A stretch of DNA of 64,000 bases from an uncultured Pseudomonadota bacterium (GTDB lineage Bacteria > Pseudomonadota > Gammaproteobacteria > Burkholderiales > SG8-39): contig CAIXPL010000028.1 in the NCBI GenBank assembly GCA_903921325.1, positions 213,912 through 277,911 of the forward strand, given 5' to 3'. Position numbers and translations under genes: made by a program. This document shows, piece by piece, positions 50,812-60,266 of this stretch; position 1 is the first letter of the stretch, and each line of letters starts with the position of its first letter. The notes under the pieces are model-generated. The model saw only the letters and a program-made list of their open reading frames with translations. It was not told the DNA's origin and searched no databases.

Positions 50812-51789
50812 TCATTCGATTTTCATACCGATATCGCGAATGACCTTGCCCCAGCGCTCAGTGTCCGTCCGGATGCGGCCAGCCAATTCGTCCGGCGTGC
50901 TGGTGGCAGGCGAAATGCCCAGAGTGCCGAGGCGCTCAGCCGCCTCAGGGGTTTTCATCATGCGCACCAGTTCACCGTTCAAGCGCTCGATCACTTCGCG
51001 CGGTGTGCCAGCGGGTGCGACAACGCTTTGCCACACTTCGAAGGCATAGCCTGGCAATCCCGACTCGGCCACAGTGGGCACATCCGGTGCCTGACGCAGG
51101 CGCTCTGGACTGGATACCGCCAAGGCCTTCACTTTGCCATTACGCACAAAGGGCAGCGCAGTGGAGACGCCCTCGATGCTCAACAGGATCGTTCCACCGA
51201 CCAGGTCGCTGATACTGGTGCTGCCCCCTTTGTAGGGTACCAGCGTGAACTTGGTGCCGGATTGCGCCATCAGCATCTCGATGGCCAATTGCACCGGTAG
51301 TGCCGAGGTCGCAATATTGATCTCGCCTGGGTGCGCTTTGGCCGCTGCAATCAATTCCTTGATGGTGTTCTGCGGAAAACTCGGATGCGCAACGATGATG
51401 TTGGGAATGGTTGCCACCAGTGCGATCGGCGCAAAGTCTTTTACCGGGTCGTAGGGCAGGCGGGTGTAGAGCCAGGGGTTCATCACCATGGCTCCGTCAA
51501 TGGCCATCAGCAAGGTGTAACCATCGGGGGCCGCGCGAGCAGTAATCTCGGCTGCGATGATCGAGTTCGCACCAGGACGATTGTCCACCACCACTTGTTG
51601 TGGCAAGCTCTCCGAGAGCTTCTGCGCAATGAAGCGTCCGAGGACATCGGCAGGCCCCCCCGGCGGGAAGGACACGATGAGGCGAATTGGTCGATTCGGA
51701 TAGGACTGCGCGAACGCGCTACCGGTCAGACATAGCGCGAGAACTACAAAAAAAGCGCGAACACAGCGTGACGGGGCGGTCGGGTTCAC
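50812..51789 (-). CDS. Bug/TctC family binding protein
   Basis: A 325-residue solute receptor with a GTG start at 51789, supported by GAGGAG seven bases upstream. The signal peptide (AFFVVLALCLTGSAFAQ) is clean. Loops are PPGGPADVLGRFI, VDNRPGANSIIAAE and APDGYTLLMAIDG. It is the last gene of a minus-strand series with the maleate-isomerase-like protein 50 bases upstream, so its ligand is plausibly a small dicarboxylate; this is inference. Confidence 0.92.
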   Translation of the reverse strand: MNPTAPSRCVRAFFVVLALCLTGSAFAQSYPNRPIRLIVSFPPGGPADVLGRFIAQKLSESLPQQVVVDNRPGANSIIAAEITARAAPDGYTLLMAIDGAMVMNPWLYTRLPYDPVKDFAPIALVATIPNIIVAHPSFPQNTIKELIAAAKAHPGEINIATSALPVQLAIEMLMAQSGTKFTLVPYKGGSTSISDLVGGTILLSIEGVSTALPFVRNGKVKALAVSSPERLRQAPDVPTVAESGLPGYAFEVWQSVVAPAGTPREVIERLNGELVRMMKTPEAAERLGTLGISPATSTPDELAGRIRTDTERWGKVIRDIGMKIE

Positions 51790-51839
51790 AACGTCTCCTC
51801 AGGGCCTTGCGACCCGCTATTTTTATTGCAGGCAATGAA

Positions 51840-52562
51840 TCAATGGTCGCGCAGCAAGCGGCCGAATCCGGGGACCGAATCCTTTACGCCCAGCGTACGC
51901 AGGCAATGCCAGGCGGCCGCGGTGTTACTGGTAACCACCGGCCGGCCGAGCAGACCTTCGAGCCGATCAGCGACGTCGGTTGAACGCACGGTCGTACAGG
52001 ACAGCAGATAGGCATCGGCGCGATCGTCCCGATGCGCGAGCGCCATCGCAATCCACTCTTCAGGGGTGACCGCCATCATCGCGTTGGCATCGGTCTTCGC
52101 AAGACCGGCACTTCCAACAATTTCGAATCCAGCCGCGCGGAAATAAGCTTCTTCGCGTTGATTGACTGCGTCGATATAGGGCGAGAGCATCACGATGCGC
52201 CGGGCGCCGAGCGTACGCAAGGCCGTGGCAATGGCCTCCGAGGTGGCCGTCGCCGGGCGACCTGATGCAGATCGAATCCGCTGCAGAATCGAGGCTTCCA
52301 GCTCGGTGCTGTAAGTGGACACTGCGGTGCAGTGAAACAGCACCAGATCGACTTGTGAATCGGCCACCAGTTCGGCGGCCTCTTCCACCCGTTCGGCGAA
52401 TGCGAGCAATTCGGCTTCGGCTGAACCGGTCAGTTTGAGTCGCGTGGCATGCATGGACACGCCCGCGGGCAACATGGCTTGGAACTGCGGCTCGGCGGCC
52501 TGGTTGCCCGAGGGCATGATCAGTCCGAGTCGTCCGCGTAGACCGTAATTGATGGCAGACAT
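51840..52562 (-). CDS. Maleate isomerase / arylmalonate decarboxylase-like protein (Asp/Glu racemase superfamily)
   Basis: A 240-residue enzyme of the cysteine-dependent Asp/Glu racemase superfamily. Both active cysteines are visible: LFHCTAVS near residue 82 and LLSCTTVRS near residue 197, and the N-terminal PSGNQAAEP matches the substrate-binding PSxNxxxE of maleate isomerases. The two-Cys pattern favours maleate cis-trans isomerase over arylmalonate decarboxylase, which has one. I take the ATG at 52562 (AGGA upstream); the frame has other starts at 52571 and 52643. Neighbours are the SDR upstream and a Bug gene downstream. Confidence 0.8.
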   Translation of the reverse strand: MSAINYGLRGRLGLIMPSGNQAAEPQFQAMLPAGVSMHATRLKLTGSAEAELLAFAERVEEAAELVADSQVDLVLFHCTAVSTYSTELEASILQRIRSASGRPATATSEAIATALRTLGARRIVMLSPYIDAVNQREEAYFRAAGFEIVGSAGLAKTDANAMMAVTPEEWIAMALAHRDDRADAYLLSCTTVRSTDVADRLEGLLGRPVVTSNTAAAWHCLRTLGVKDSVPGFGRLLRDH

Positions 52563-52721
52563 GAGTGTCATCCTGTGTGTGCTGAACCGATTGTGCACAT
52601 TATGCGTGTAGTGGTGCGCAAGCGGGTTGCGCGCATGCGCCAAAATTCAGTCCCGGTCTGCGTCGCACGCTGCGGTCCGTTGTGCGTAACCCAGCGAGCA
52701 CCTGGCCGAGTCGAACGATGC

Positions 52722-53480
52722 TCAGCCACCCAAGTAGGCGCCTCCGTTTACATGCACGGTCTGACCGGTGGTGAAGCGCCCGCCCGGGCCTGCGAGCCAA
52801 ATCACCGCGCTCGCGATTTCCTCGGGTCGACCGCGGCGGCCTAACAGCGGCGCATGGTGCGCGTGATGCGCTGGTTTGGCGCCGGCACTGCTCGTCCCGC
52901 GCACGGTATCGACCATGCCCGGGGACACACAGTTCACCGTGATGCCAAATTCTGCGAACTCATGTGCAAGCGCCCGGGTATAGCCGGTGAGCGCGGCCTT
53001 GGCGCTCACCACATGGGCGCGTTGACTGGCACCCGTGTGCGCGGTAAGTCCGCCAATCTGGATCACGCTTGCCGCATCGCTTTGTTTAAGCAAGGGCAGT
53101 GCCGCCTGCGTGCAATGGAACGCCCCATCCAGACACACCGCCATCGGTGCGCGCCACTGTTCAAAACTCATGTCAGCAAATGGCGCTTCATGCCGGATGG
53201 CCGCGTTATTCACCAAGACATCAAGCTGCCCATACTCTGCGAGCACGGCGGCGACCATGGCATTCACTTCGGGCCTGCGGGTGACATCAGCCTGGGCCAG
53301 CAGCGCTCTGCCGCCACGCTCGCGAATCTGCGCCACCACCGCCTCGCCTTCGGTCCGGTTGGTACGCACGTTGACAATGACCGCAGCCCCCGCATCGGCG
53401 AGCGCCAATGCAATGGCCCGACCGATATTGCGCCCGGCGCCGGTCACCAGACCAACGCGTCCGTATAGAGGTCCTGTCAT
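52722..53480 (-). CDS. Short-chain dehydrogenase-like protein with degenerate active site
   Basis: A 252-residue SDR-fold protein. The NAD(P) motif TGAGRNIGRAIA, the acidic segment LAQADVT and NNAAIRH are intact, and the C-terminal RPEEIASAVIWLAGPGGRFTTGQTVHVNGG is typical of FabG-like members. However, where classical SDRs have Ser and YxxxK, this reads IGGLTAHTGASQRAHVVSAK: the Tyr position is Val and the Ser position Gly; only the Lys remains. It may bind cofactor without classical catalysis, or use another mechanism. It starts 3 bases after the PrpD stop. The fold is certain, the activity is in doubt. Confidence 0.85.
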   Translation of the reverse strand: MTGPLYGRVGLVTGAGRNIGRAIALALADAGAAVIVNVRTNRTEGEAVVAQIRERGGRALLAQADVTRRPEVNAMVAAVLAEYGQLDVLVNNAAIRHEAPFADMSFEQWRAPMAVCLDGAFHCTQAALPLLKQSDAASVIQIGGLTAHTGASQRAHVVSAKAALTGYTRALAHEFAEFGITVNCVSPGMVDTVRGTSSAGAKPAHHAHHAPLLGRRGRPEEIASAVIWLAGPGGRFTTGQTVHVNGGAYLGG

Positions 53481-53483
53481 GGT

Positions 53484-54851
53484 CTAGCCGCGTAGAGATT
53501 GCAGATCAACCCGTGCCGCGGCGGGAAGTGCGCGCAACCGGGCAAGTACTGAGCGCGCATGCTCCTGCGACCAGCCGCCGTAGATGCAATTAGCCACATA
53601 CTTCTCCTCAAGCGATGCAGCCGACATCGGCTCATCACGTCCACCCCGAAAATGCCCCTGGCGCGCCTCACGCACCGACCCGTCGACAAGACGTGCGCGT
53701 ACATGACCGGTGAATTGGCGTGGATAGGGATTGTCCGGGTCGATGCGGTAGCTCACTTTGGCTGCTAACGCGCGCACCGCAGGGTCCTGTACCACCGACT
53801 CTTCGTATTCGACGAGGCCCGCATCGTTGCGCAGCAGGCCGACGGCGATCGCGTAAGGAATACTGAATTTGGCGGCGTAGCCGTTGAGGGGGTTTCGTTT
53901 GGCAGCGAGCGGTTCCCACAGGCGATGAACGATGCCCTCCGCCGTGTCACATTCGATCGCAACCACCTGATCGAGCGCGAGGCCTTCTTGCATCAGCCGA
54001 CGCGCGCAGTCGATGTAGGGATGGGCCATGGTGCCGCAAGCGTAGGGCTTGAATGCGATGTCGGCTGAGAGCCAGTCAACCCCGGTGCCGGCCAGCATGG
54101 CGGTGAAATCACAGTCGTCTGAATTGGCGAAGGCATGAAAGAAACCGTGCTCGCCGTCAAACAAGGTACGCGGCCCGGTAAATCCGGCGTGTGCCATTCG
54201 CGCGGCGCGATAACCGGCCTGCGCGGCCCACCCGGGGTGCATGCGTTTGGTCCAGGCGCCTTCTGCCAGATATTCAATGATGCCCGAGGCCATGCTGCCA
54301 GCAATGCCCAGTGCATTCCACCATTGCGTCTCATCGAGCCCGAGCGCGGTGGAAACGCCCGCAGCAGCGCCCAAAGCACCGAACACTGCGGTGGGATGAA
54401 ACCCAGCCTTATGAACCCGCTTGGGTGCGACCACACAAAGACGACACATGACCTCGCAACCCACAGCGATGCCGCGCACGAGCGCGGCACCACTCAACTG
54501 ATGCTGCTCGGCCGTGGCCAGCAGCGCAGGGATGATCACGACTCCGGCATGCACCGGCCCGCCTTCATAGGTGTCGTCATAGTCCTCGCCATGGGCGGCC
54601 GTGCCATTGCCCAGCGCGGCGCTGGCCACGTTGTAGCCTTGTGAATGACCAATCATCGTGCACGCGCCGGATTCGGCACCGGCTTGCAGCACCGCTTGCA
54701 TATAGTCCGTGTGCCGGGCCGCGACGCACAGGCCCACCACATCGAGCAACACCGATTCGCACAGCGTGTTCATGGCCGGGGGAAGCGCGGCTGGCATGGC
54801 GGCATAGGCGGCCGCCATGCGTTGCGAGACAGATATTGCGGGTAATGACAT
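53484..54851 (-). CDS. MmgE/PrpD family protein
   Basis: A 455-residue member of the family that includes 2-methylcitrate dehydratase, cis-aconitate decarboxylase and immunosuppressive gene 1. Family blocks are NGTAAHGEDYDDTYEGGPVHAG near residue 75, GCEVMCRLC near residue 128, FHPTAVFGALGAAAGVSTALGL near residue 152 and YACGTMAHPYIDCARRLM near residue 268. Many members are not methylcitrate dehydratases, and no prp cluster is here. Eleven bases separate it from the upstream Bug gene and 3 from the SDR, so it belongs to that catabolic operon, likely acting on a dicarboxylate or tricarboxylate. Confidence 0.9.
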   Translation of the reverse strand: MSLPAISVSQRMAAAYAAMPAALPPAMNTLCESVLLDVVGLCVAARHTDYMQAVLQAGAESGACTMIGHSQGYNVASAALGNGTAAHGEDYDDTYEGGPVHAGVVIIPALLATAEQHQLSGAALVRGIAVGCEVMCRLCVVAPKRVHKAGFHPTAVFGALGAAAGVSTALGLDETQWWNALGIAGSMASGIIEYLAEGAWTKRMHPGWAAQAGYRAARMAHAGFTGPRTLFDGEHGFFHAFANSDDCDFTAMLAGTGVDWLSADIAFKPYACGTMAHPYIDCARRLMQEGLALDQVVAIECDTAEGIVHRLWEPLAAKRNPLNGYAAKFSIPYAIAVGLLRNDAGLVEYEESVVQDPAVRALAAKVSYRIDPDNPYPRQFTGHVRARLVDGSVREARQGHFRGGRDEPMSAASLEEKYVANCIYGGWSQEHARSVLARLRALPAAARVDLQSLRG

Positions 54852-54862
54852 GGGGTAACCCT

Positions 54863-55861
54863 TTAGTCAGCTTCGATATGGCTCGCGCGTGCCACTGCCG
54901 TCCAATGCTGGACTTCGGCAGCAATGTAATCAGCAAATTGTTGTGATGTCATAGGCATCGGTTCCAATGCCTGTGCTGCAAATAATTTGCGCAAGTCGGG
55001 ATCGGCCAACGCAGCATTTATTGCGCTATTCAAACGCGTCACGATGGCTGCTGGCAAATTGGCCGGTCCAACGATGCCGTACCAGGTCAGACCGTTGAAG
55101 CCGGGGTAACCCGATTCCTTGAATGTGGGCACCTTGGGCAACAGGGGATGACGCTGCTCGCTGGTGAGTGCCAGCGGCCGGAAGGTGCCGGCCCGCACAT
55201 GCGGCAGCGCAGCCGCCAGACCCGGAAAGATCACCTGAATATGGCCGCTCATCGCGTCGGTGAATGCCTGGCCAATGCTGCGATACGCCACCGCCATGCT
55301 GGGCACGCCGGAGGCGTGCTTGAATTGCTCCATTACCAGATGGTTGAGGGTGCCAACTCCGGAAGTTCCGTAATCAACCTTGGTCGGATTGGCTTTGGCA
55401 TAGGCGACAAATTGCGCCAGCGTTTCCACCGGCACGGTGCGCGACACGACCAGCAGGTTGGGCGTCCCGCCGAGCATGCCGATGGCAGTGAAATCGCGCA
55501 CCGGATCGTACGGGCTTTTCTTGACGGCGGGGTTGGTGCCGTGGGTTGCTACATAACCAATCATCAATGTGTACCCATCGGGGGCTGCGCGAGCGGTGTT
55601 CTGCGCAGCAATCGCACCGCCTGCGCCGGCTTCGTTCTCGATGACGAAGGCTTGTCCCATGGCGAGGCGCAAGCGCTCGGCAATGATGCGCGCGACCAGA
55701 TCCACGCCGCCGCCGGGGGCCTGCGGTGCGATGAGTTTCACTGGACGACCGGGATAGGGTTCCTGGGCGCTGGCGGTGGACCCAATGAACAGCGCACCGG
55801 CAAACAGCCAGGCACCCAGCAGCAAAGCACCCCGCGGGCGCACTGGCATCAACAGTTTCAT
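54863..55861 (-). CDS. Bug/TctC family binding protein
   Basis: A 332-residue solute receptor. The ATG at 55861 begins a clear signal peptide (ALLLGAWLFAGALFIGSTASAQ); the frame continues 84 bases up without support. Loops read APGGGVDLVARII, IENEAGAGGAIAAQ and APDGYTLMIGY; the second lacks the usual N-R-P. It precedes the PrpD gene by 11 bases and follows the hydroxyacid dehydrogenase by 118, so it is likely the uptake receptor for the operon's substrate. Confidence 0.92.
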   Translation of the reverse strand: MKLLMPVRPRGALLLGAWLFAGALFIGSTASAQEPYPGRPVKLIAPQAPGGGVDLVARIIAERLRLAMGQAFVIENEAGAGGAIAAQNTARAAPDGYTLMIGYVATHGTNPAVKKSPYDPVRDFTAIGMLGGTPNLLVVSRTVPVETLAQFVAYAKANPTKVDYGTSGVGTLNHLVMEQFKHASGVPSMAVAYRSIGQAFTDAMSGHIQVIFPGLAAALPHVRAGTFRPLALTSEQRHPLLPKVPTFKESGYPGFNGLTWYGIVGPANLPAAIVTRLNSAINAALADPDLRKLFAAQALEPMPMTSQQFADYIAAEVQHWTAVARASHIEAD

Positions 55862-55979
55862 TGCCGGATGGTACGTTTCCGTTCGGGCCTTGACCAGCAC
55901 CGGTAACGCGATGTTGCGCGCAACGAATGACAACTCATCGCCCACCGGGCAGGCAGAACGAGCGCACCCGACCCGACGG

Positions 55980-56957
55980 CTAGCGGCTGCCCAGGACTTC
56001 GGGATTGATCACATTGATCGGCTTGCCAGCGTCATAGGCAAGAATCTGGTCAAAGATTTCGGTGAACTGGATCTCGTATTCCTCGCGAGTGACATAACCC
56101 AGGTGCGGGGTGCGCACCACATTGCTCATCTGCAACAAGGGATGAGCGGTATCGACCACCGGTTCGCTCTCATACACATCGACAGCGGCATAGCCAGGTC
56201 GCCCACGACGCAGTGCCGTGACCAGAGCATCGGGTTCAATCAGCGGTGCGCGGCTGGTGTTCACCAACAGCGCACTTGGTTTCATGCGTGCCAGATCGGC
56301 CGCTGTGACGATGCCGCGTGTGGCATCGACCAGGCGCATGTGTAACGAGAGCACATCGCTCGCCGCAAAAAATGCCTCCTTGCTCGATGCGGCCACATAG
56401 CCCTCGGCCACGGCCCGCGCACGGGAGGCCTCGCGCGCCCACACTTGCACGTTCATGCCAAAAGCACGCCCGTAGCCAGCCACGACCCGTGCAATGCGCC
56501 CGTAACCGTAGAGGCCCAGAGTCTTGCCACGCAAGGTGGTGCCCACGCCCATCTGCCAGCGTCCCGCGTCGAGCGAAGCCATTTGCTGCGGGATCTGGCG
56601 CGCAGAAGCCAGAATCAATGCCCAGGTGAATTCTGCCGTGGCGTACGAAGGTGTGTCCATATGCTGACTGGACGAAAGGATGACACCACGTTCGGTGCAC
56701 GCCGGCACATCAATGTGTGGATAGACGCTGCGCTGGCTGATCAGACGCAAGTGATCCAGACGCTCAAGCAGTCCGCGGCGGATTGGTGTGCGCTCACGAA
56801 TGAGCACGAGGGCTTCGGTATCGCGCAGTCGCTCGGCGAGCACATCCTCCTCTTTGGTATGCGTGTTCCACACAGTGACCTCGTGATCGCGCAACTTGGC
56901 AAAGCAGGGCAAGCTGCGCACGGTGTCGTGAATGTCATCCAGGATTGCGATTTTCAT
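55980..56957 (-). CDS. D-2-hydroxyacid dehydrogenase family protein
   Basis: A 325-residue NAD-dependent dehydrogenase. The Rossmann motif [13 protein letters not shown] is near residue 150, the catalytic Arg in [10 protein letters not shown] near residue 240, Glu in DVYESEPV near residue 268 and His in RTPHLGYVT near residue 287, all in order. GGCGGAGA precedes the ATG at 56957; the long open frame above it runs into the promoter. It reduces or oxidises an alpha-keto/hydroxy acid. It is divergent from the Bug-hyuA-hyuB-marR operon with a palindrome between, and may head the minus-strand operon through 50812. Confidence 0.9.
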   Translation of the reverse strand: MKIAILDDIHDTVRSLPCFAKLRDHEVTVWNTHTKEEDVLAERLRDTEALVLIRERTPIRRGLLERLDHLRLISQRSVYPHIDVPACTERGVILSSSQHMDTPSYATAEFTWALILASARQIPQQMASLDAGRWQMGVGTTLRGKTLGLYGYGRIARVVAGYGRAFGMNVQVWAREASRARAVAEGYVAASSKEAFFAASDVLSLHMRLVDATRGIVTAADLARMKPSALLVNTSRAPLIEPDALVTALRRGRPGYAAVDVYESEPVVDTAHPLLQMSNVVRTPHLGYVTREEYEIQFTEIFDQILAYDAGKPINVINPEVLGSR

Positions 56958-57020
56958 TGCTTGGTCTCCGCCTTGTTCATATCGCAGCGCAGCAATATGG
57001 ATAGTCCATTTTCGATAAAG

Positions 57021-57042
57021 AATATATTGACGTCGATATATT
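57021..57042. promoter_or_regulatory. 22-bp near-perfect palindrome, candidate operator
   Basis: In the 137 bases between divergent genes (56957 and 57095), an AT-rich palindrome has arms AATATAT and ATATATT around a central GACGTC; 20 of 22 positions match the reverse complement. It overlaps a TTGACG hexamer (57027-57032), with TATACA 15 bases downstream, so binding would cover a plus-strand promoter. A smaller repeat ATGGA-TAG-TCCAT is at 56997-57009. The size and AT character fit a MarR-type operator, and a marR gene ends the operon. Confidence 0.6.
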
Positions 57043-57094
57043 AAGCGTATACAGTCCGCCCACCTCGGGAGTACACCGGGTGGGGGAGACATCG

Positions 57095-58072
57095 ATGACA
57101 CCGCACAGGTTCATCCGCGCCGCGGCCTTGAGCCTGGCTGCGATTTTCCTGCTGCCGCCGCTGTGCCAGGCGCAAAGCTACCCGAATCGCCCCGTTCACA
57201 TGATTATCTCGCTCCCGCCCGGGGGCATTACCGATTCGCTTGCACGCATTCTGAGTGACCGCCTCGCCGCGCAGATGAGTCAGACGGTTCTGGTCGACAA
57301 CCGTCCCGGGGGCAACTATGTCATCGCTGCGGAGGCAGCCGCGCGTGCACTGCCCGATGGCTACACCCTGTTCCTTGCGGTTGACAGTACCTTCACCCTG
57401 AATCCTCTGCAGGACACACGACTGAACTACGACTTTGATCGTGACTTTGCGCCGATCTCACTCGTTGCCCTGCAATCGCTTTTCATGGTGGCCAGTGGCA
57501 AAGGCACGATCACCAGTTTTTCCGAACTGCTCGCCCAGGCGCGCGCGCGTCCGGGCCAGATCAGCTTTGGCACCTCGGCCCTGCTGCCGCAGTTGATCGG
57601 AGAACAGATCAAGGTGGCCGCCGGCATCAATATGGTCCATGTACCTTTCAAGGGATCCCCGCCGATGTTGCAGGCGCTACTCTCAGGCGATCTGGATCTT
57701 TCAATCACGACCTTTTTGCCTTATGCCGCCTATACCAAGGATGGTCGCTTGCGCGGCCTTGCAGTCACCGGACCTGGGCGCGAAACGGCCTCACCGGAAA
57801 CACCGAGTCTGGCCGAACTGGGTTACCCAGACCTGGGTGCGCAACTGTGGTTTGGACTGGTTGCGCCGGCAGCAACCCCGGCGGCCATTCTGAAACGGCT
57901 GCAATCGGAAGTTCAGCGGGCATTAACCGATCCGGATACGCGGCAGCGCTTTCTGACCGCCGGCGTGGTGCCTGCCCCCGGAACCGCAGAGGAATTTCGC
58001 ACTCAGGTGCATAACGATTTGGCCAAGTGGACACGGGTGGTGAAAGCCGCCGGCATCGCGCTGGGTAACTAG
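57095..58072 (+). CDS. Bug/TctC family binding protein, first gene of the hyu operon
   Basis: A 325-residue solute receptor; the ATG at 57095 has GGGGGAGA upstream. The signal peptide ends LCQAQ. Loops [25 protein letters not shown] and [10 protein letters not shown], plus [12 protein letters not shown] near residue 185, make it the closest relative in the window of the Bug protein at 27595, which also sits by a cyclic-amide-type hydrolase. It is followed after 142 bases by hyuA, so it probably binds a hydantoin-like or oxoproline-like ligand. This is inference from position and similarity. Confidence 0.92.
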   Translation: MTPHRFIRAAALSLAAIFLLPPLCQAQSYPNRPVHMIISLPPGGITDSLARILSDRLAAQMSQTVLVDNRPGGNYVIAAEAAARALPDGYTLFLAVDSTFTLNPLQDTRLNYDFDRDFAPISLVALQSLFMVASGKGTITSFSELLAQARARPGQISFGTSALLPQLIGEQIKVAAGINMVHVPFKGSPPMLQALLSGDLDLSITTFLPYAAYTKDGRLRGLAVTGPGRETASPETPSLAELGYPDLGAQLWFGLVAPAATPAAILKRLQSEVQRALTDPDTRQRFLTAGVVPAPGTAEEFRTQVHNDLAKWTRVVKAAGIALGN

Positions 58073-58214
58073 GGGTGGTGCCGGACGTGCGACTCGCGGA
58101 CCAGGACTCTGTCGCTTTGCCCCCAAGGCACGCGGGCAATCGGAGGCACTGACCTGTCGTACGCCGACCGGGTGCAAATCTGGCAGGACAGATAACGCAA
58201 TAGAGGATGGAATC

Positions 58215-60266
58215 ATGGGTTCGGTTGTAGGAATAGATATCGGCGGCACGTTTACGGATCTGGCCGCCTACGACCCGGTCAGTGGTCAATTTCATTTCGA
58301 GAAGACCTCGAGCACGCTTGCGCCGGACGAGGGCGCCGTCGCGTGCCTGACCCGGCTTGGTGAAGCGGGGTTCGACATTCCCGGCGCGAGCGTGCTCAAG
58401 CATGGCTGTACAGTGGTGATCAACAGCATTTTGGAGCGGCGGGGTGCGCGTACCGCACTGGTCACAACGCGCGGGTTTCGCGACATCCTGGAGATTGGCC
58501 GCGGCAATCGTCCGGAATCCTTCAATCTGTTTTTCAAGCGCCTGGCGCCATTGGTACCGCGCGAACTGCGCTTTGAAATCAGCGAACGGCTCTCGGCCAA
58601 GGGCGAAGTGGTCGAACCCCTGTCGCGCGATCAACTGGCCCCTCTGGTCGAGCGACTGCGCGCAGCCGGTGTCGAGGCTATCGCGGTGTGCTTTTTTCAT
58701 GCCTACCGGAACCCGGTCCATGAGCAGGAAGTCGCCGATTTTTTGCGCGCGCACGGTGACTGGTTTGTCACCGCCTCGCATGAGCTTTCGCGCGAGTTTC
58801 GCGAATATGAGCGAACCTCAACCACGGTCGTCAATGCCTTTGTCGGACCACGCACCAGTCGCTATGTGAATCGTTTTCGCAGCGGCACAGAACAAGCCGG
58901 ATTCGCCGGACGGTTGTTGCTCATGGGATCCAACGGCGGTGTGCTCACCGTGGAGGACGCGATTCAGCGCCCGGTGCTCTTGATAGAATCAGGACCGGTG
59001 GGTGGTGCCGCCGGTGCGGCCGAACTTGGCCGGGTCACCGGGTTCGACAAGTTGATCGCCTTTGACATGGGCGGCACGACCGCCAAAGCCGTGATTCTCG
59101 AGGACGGCGAAGCAGCGGTCACGCCCGTCTATTACGCCGCTGGCTATAACCGCGGCTACCCGGTTCAAGCAGCCGTGCTCGACATCGTCGAAGTGGGCAC
59201 GGGCGGTGGCAGCATTGCCGCGGTTAACGAACTGGGCGCACTCACCGTCGGGCCACGCAGTGCGGGTGCCGTGCCCGGGCCGGCCTGCTATGCCCAGGGG
59301 GGCACCGAACCGACCATCACCGATGCCAATCTGATGTTGGGACGGCTACATCCGGATCGCTTTCTCGGCGGACAGATTCATCTGGACTCAGCGGCCGCCA
59401 GCCAGGCCATCGAGGCACTCGCAGAGACGCTTGGCGAACCGGCGCATCGGGTTGCCGAGGGCATCATCCGCATCGCTACGCTCACCATGGCATCGGCTGT
59501 CAAAATGACTACGATCGAGCGTGGCCATGATCCGCTTGATTTTGCCATGGTGGCCTATGGCGGTGCCGGACCGCTGCATGCGGCGGCTGTGGCGCGCGAG
59601 CTCGGAGTAAAGACGGTCATCATCCCGCGCCAGCCAGGACATTTCTGTGCTTATGGCATGTTGTATGCCAATTTGCGCTACGACCTGATGCGGCTGTCTC
59701 CTTCGCCCCTGGAGGCACTGGATTTCGACGCCGCCGAGACTGTGTTTGCCGAACTGGAAGTGGACGGTCGAAAGATGCTCGCTCAGGTTGGTTTGCCGCT
59801 TGAGCACATCCATGTATCGCGCTACGCGGACATGCGCTATCTGGGCCAGGAACACACCATTAAAATTCGGCTACCCGCCACACTCACCGGACAGAATGCC
59901 CCGAGCTTGCACACGCTGTTCGAGGAAGGCTATGCCAAGCGTTACGGCCACATCAGCGAAAATGTCGCGGTGAATATTGTCAATCTCCGCGTGGTGGTCG
60001 ATGGCGTAGCGCAACGGCCACCCATGGCACCGATCGATGCTACGGGGGGCGCACCGCCTACCGCGTCGATGCGCCCAGTCAATTTTGACGGCCTGAATTT
60101 CACACCGTGTGCGGTATGGCAGCGGGAGACCCTGCCCCCGGGTCAGCAGATTGAAGGACCGGCGATCATCGAGGAGGCCGCATCGACCACGGTGGTGCCG
60201 CCAGGCACCCGAGCATCGATCGATGCCTGGGGCAATATCATCATCGACTTGCGGGGTGACGCATGA
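58215..60266 (+). CDS. hyuA: Hydantoinase/oxoprolinase subunit A
   Basis: A 683-residue ATP-dependent hydantoinase or N-methylhydantoinase large subunit (actin-like ATPase). The phosphate-binding GIDIGGTFTDLAAYD is at residues 5-19, a second ATP segment IAFDMGGTTAKAV is near residue 282, and FAMVAYGGAGPLHA is near residue 445. GAGGATGG precedes the ATG at 58215. The stop overlaps hyuB by ATGA, as the two subunits act together. The family splits 5-oxoproline, hydantoins or related cyclic amides, or carboxylates acetone-like ketones; the substrate is not fixed by sequence. Confidence 0.93.
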   Translation: MGSVVGIDIGGTFTDLAAYDPVSGQFHFEKTSSTLAPDEGAVACLTRLGEAGFDIPGASVLKHGCTVVINSILERRGARTALVTTRGFRDILEIGRGNRPESFNLFFKRLAPLVPRELRFEISERLSAKGEVVEPLSRDQLAPLVERLRAAGVEAIAVCFFHAYRNPVHEQEVADFLRAHGDWFVTASHELSREFREYERTSTTVVNAFVGPRTSRYVNRFRSGTEQAGFAGRLLLMGSNGGVLTVEDAIQRPVLLIESGPVGGAAGAAELGRVTGFDKLIAFDMGGTTAKAVILEDGEAAVTPVYYAAGYNRGYPVQAAVLDIVEVGTGGGSIAAVNELGALTVGPRSAGAVPGPACYAQGGTEPTITDANLMLGRLHPDRFLGGQIHLDSAAASQAIEALAETLGEPAHRVAEGIIRIATLTMASAVKMTTIERGHDPLDFAMVAYGGAGPLHAAAVARELGVKTVIIPRQPGHFCAYGMLYANLRYDLMRLSPSPLEALDFDAAETVFAELEVDGRKMLAQVGLPLEHIHVSRYADMRYLGQEHTIKIRLPATLTGQNAPSLHTLFEEGYAKRYGHISENVAVNIVNLRVVVDGVAQRPPMAPIDATGGAPPTASMRPVNFDGLNFTPCAVWQRETLPPGQQIEGPAIIEEAASTTVVPPGTRASIDAWGNIIIDLRGDA

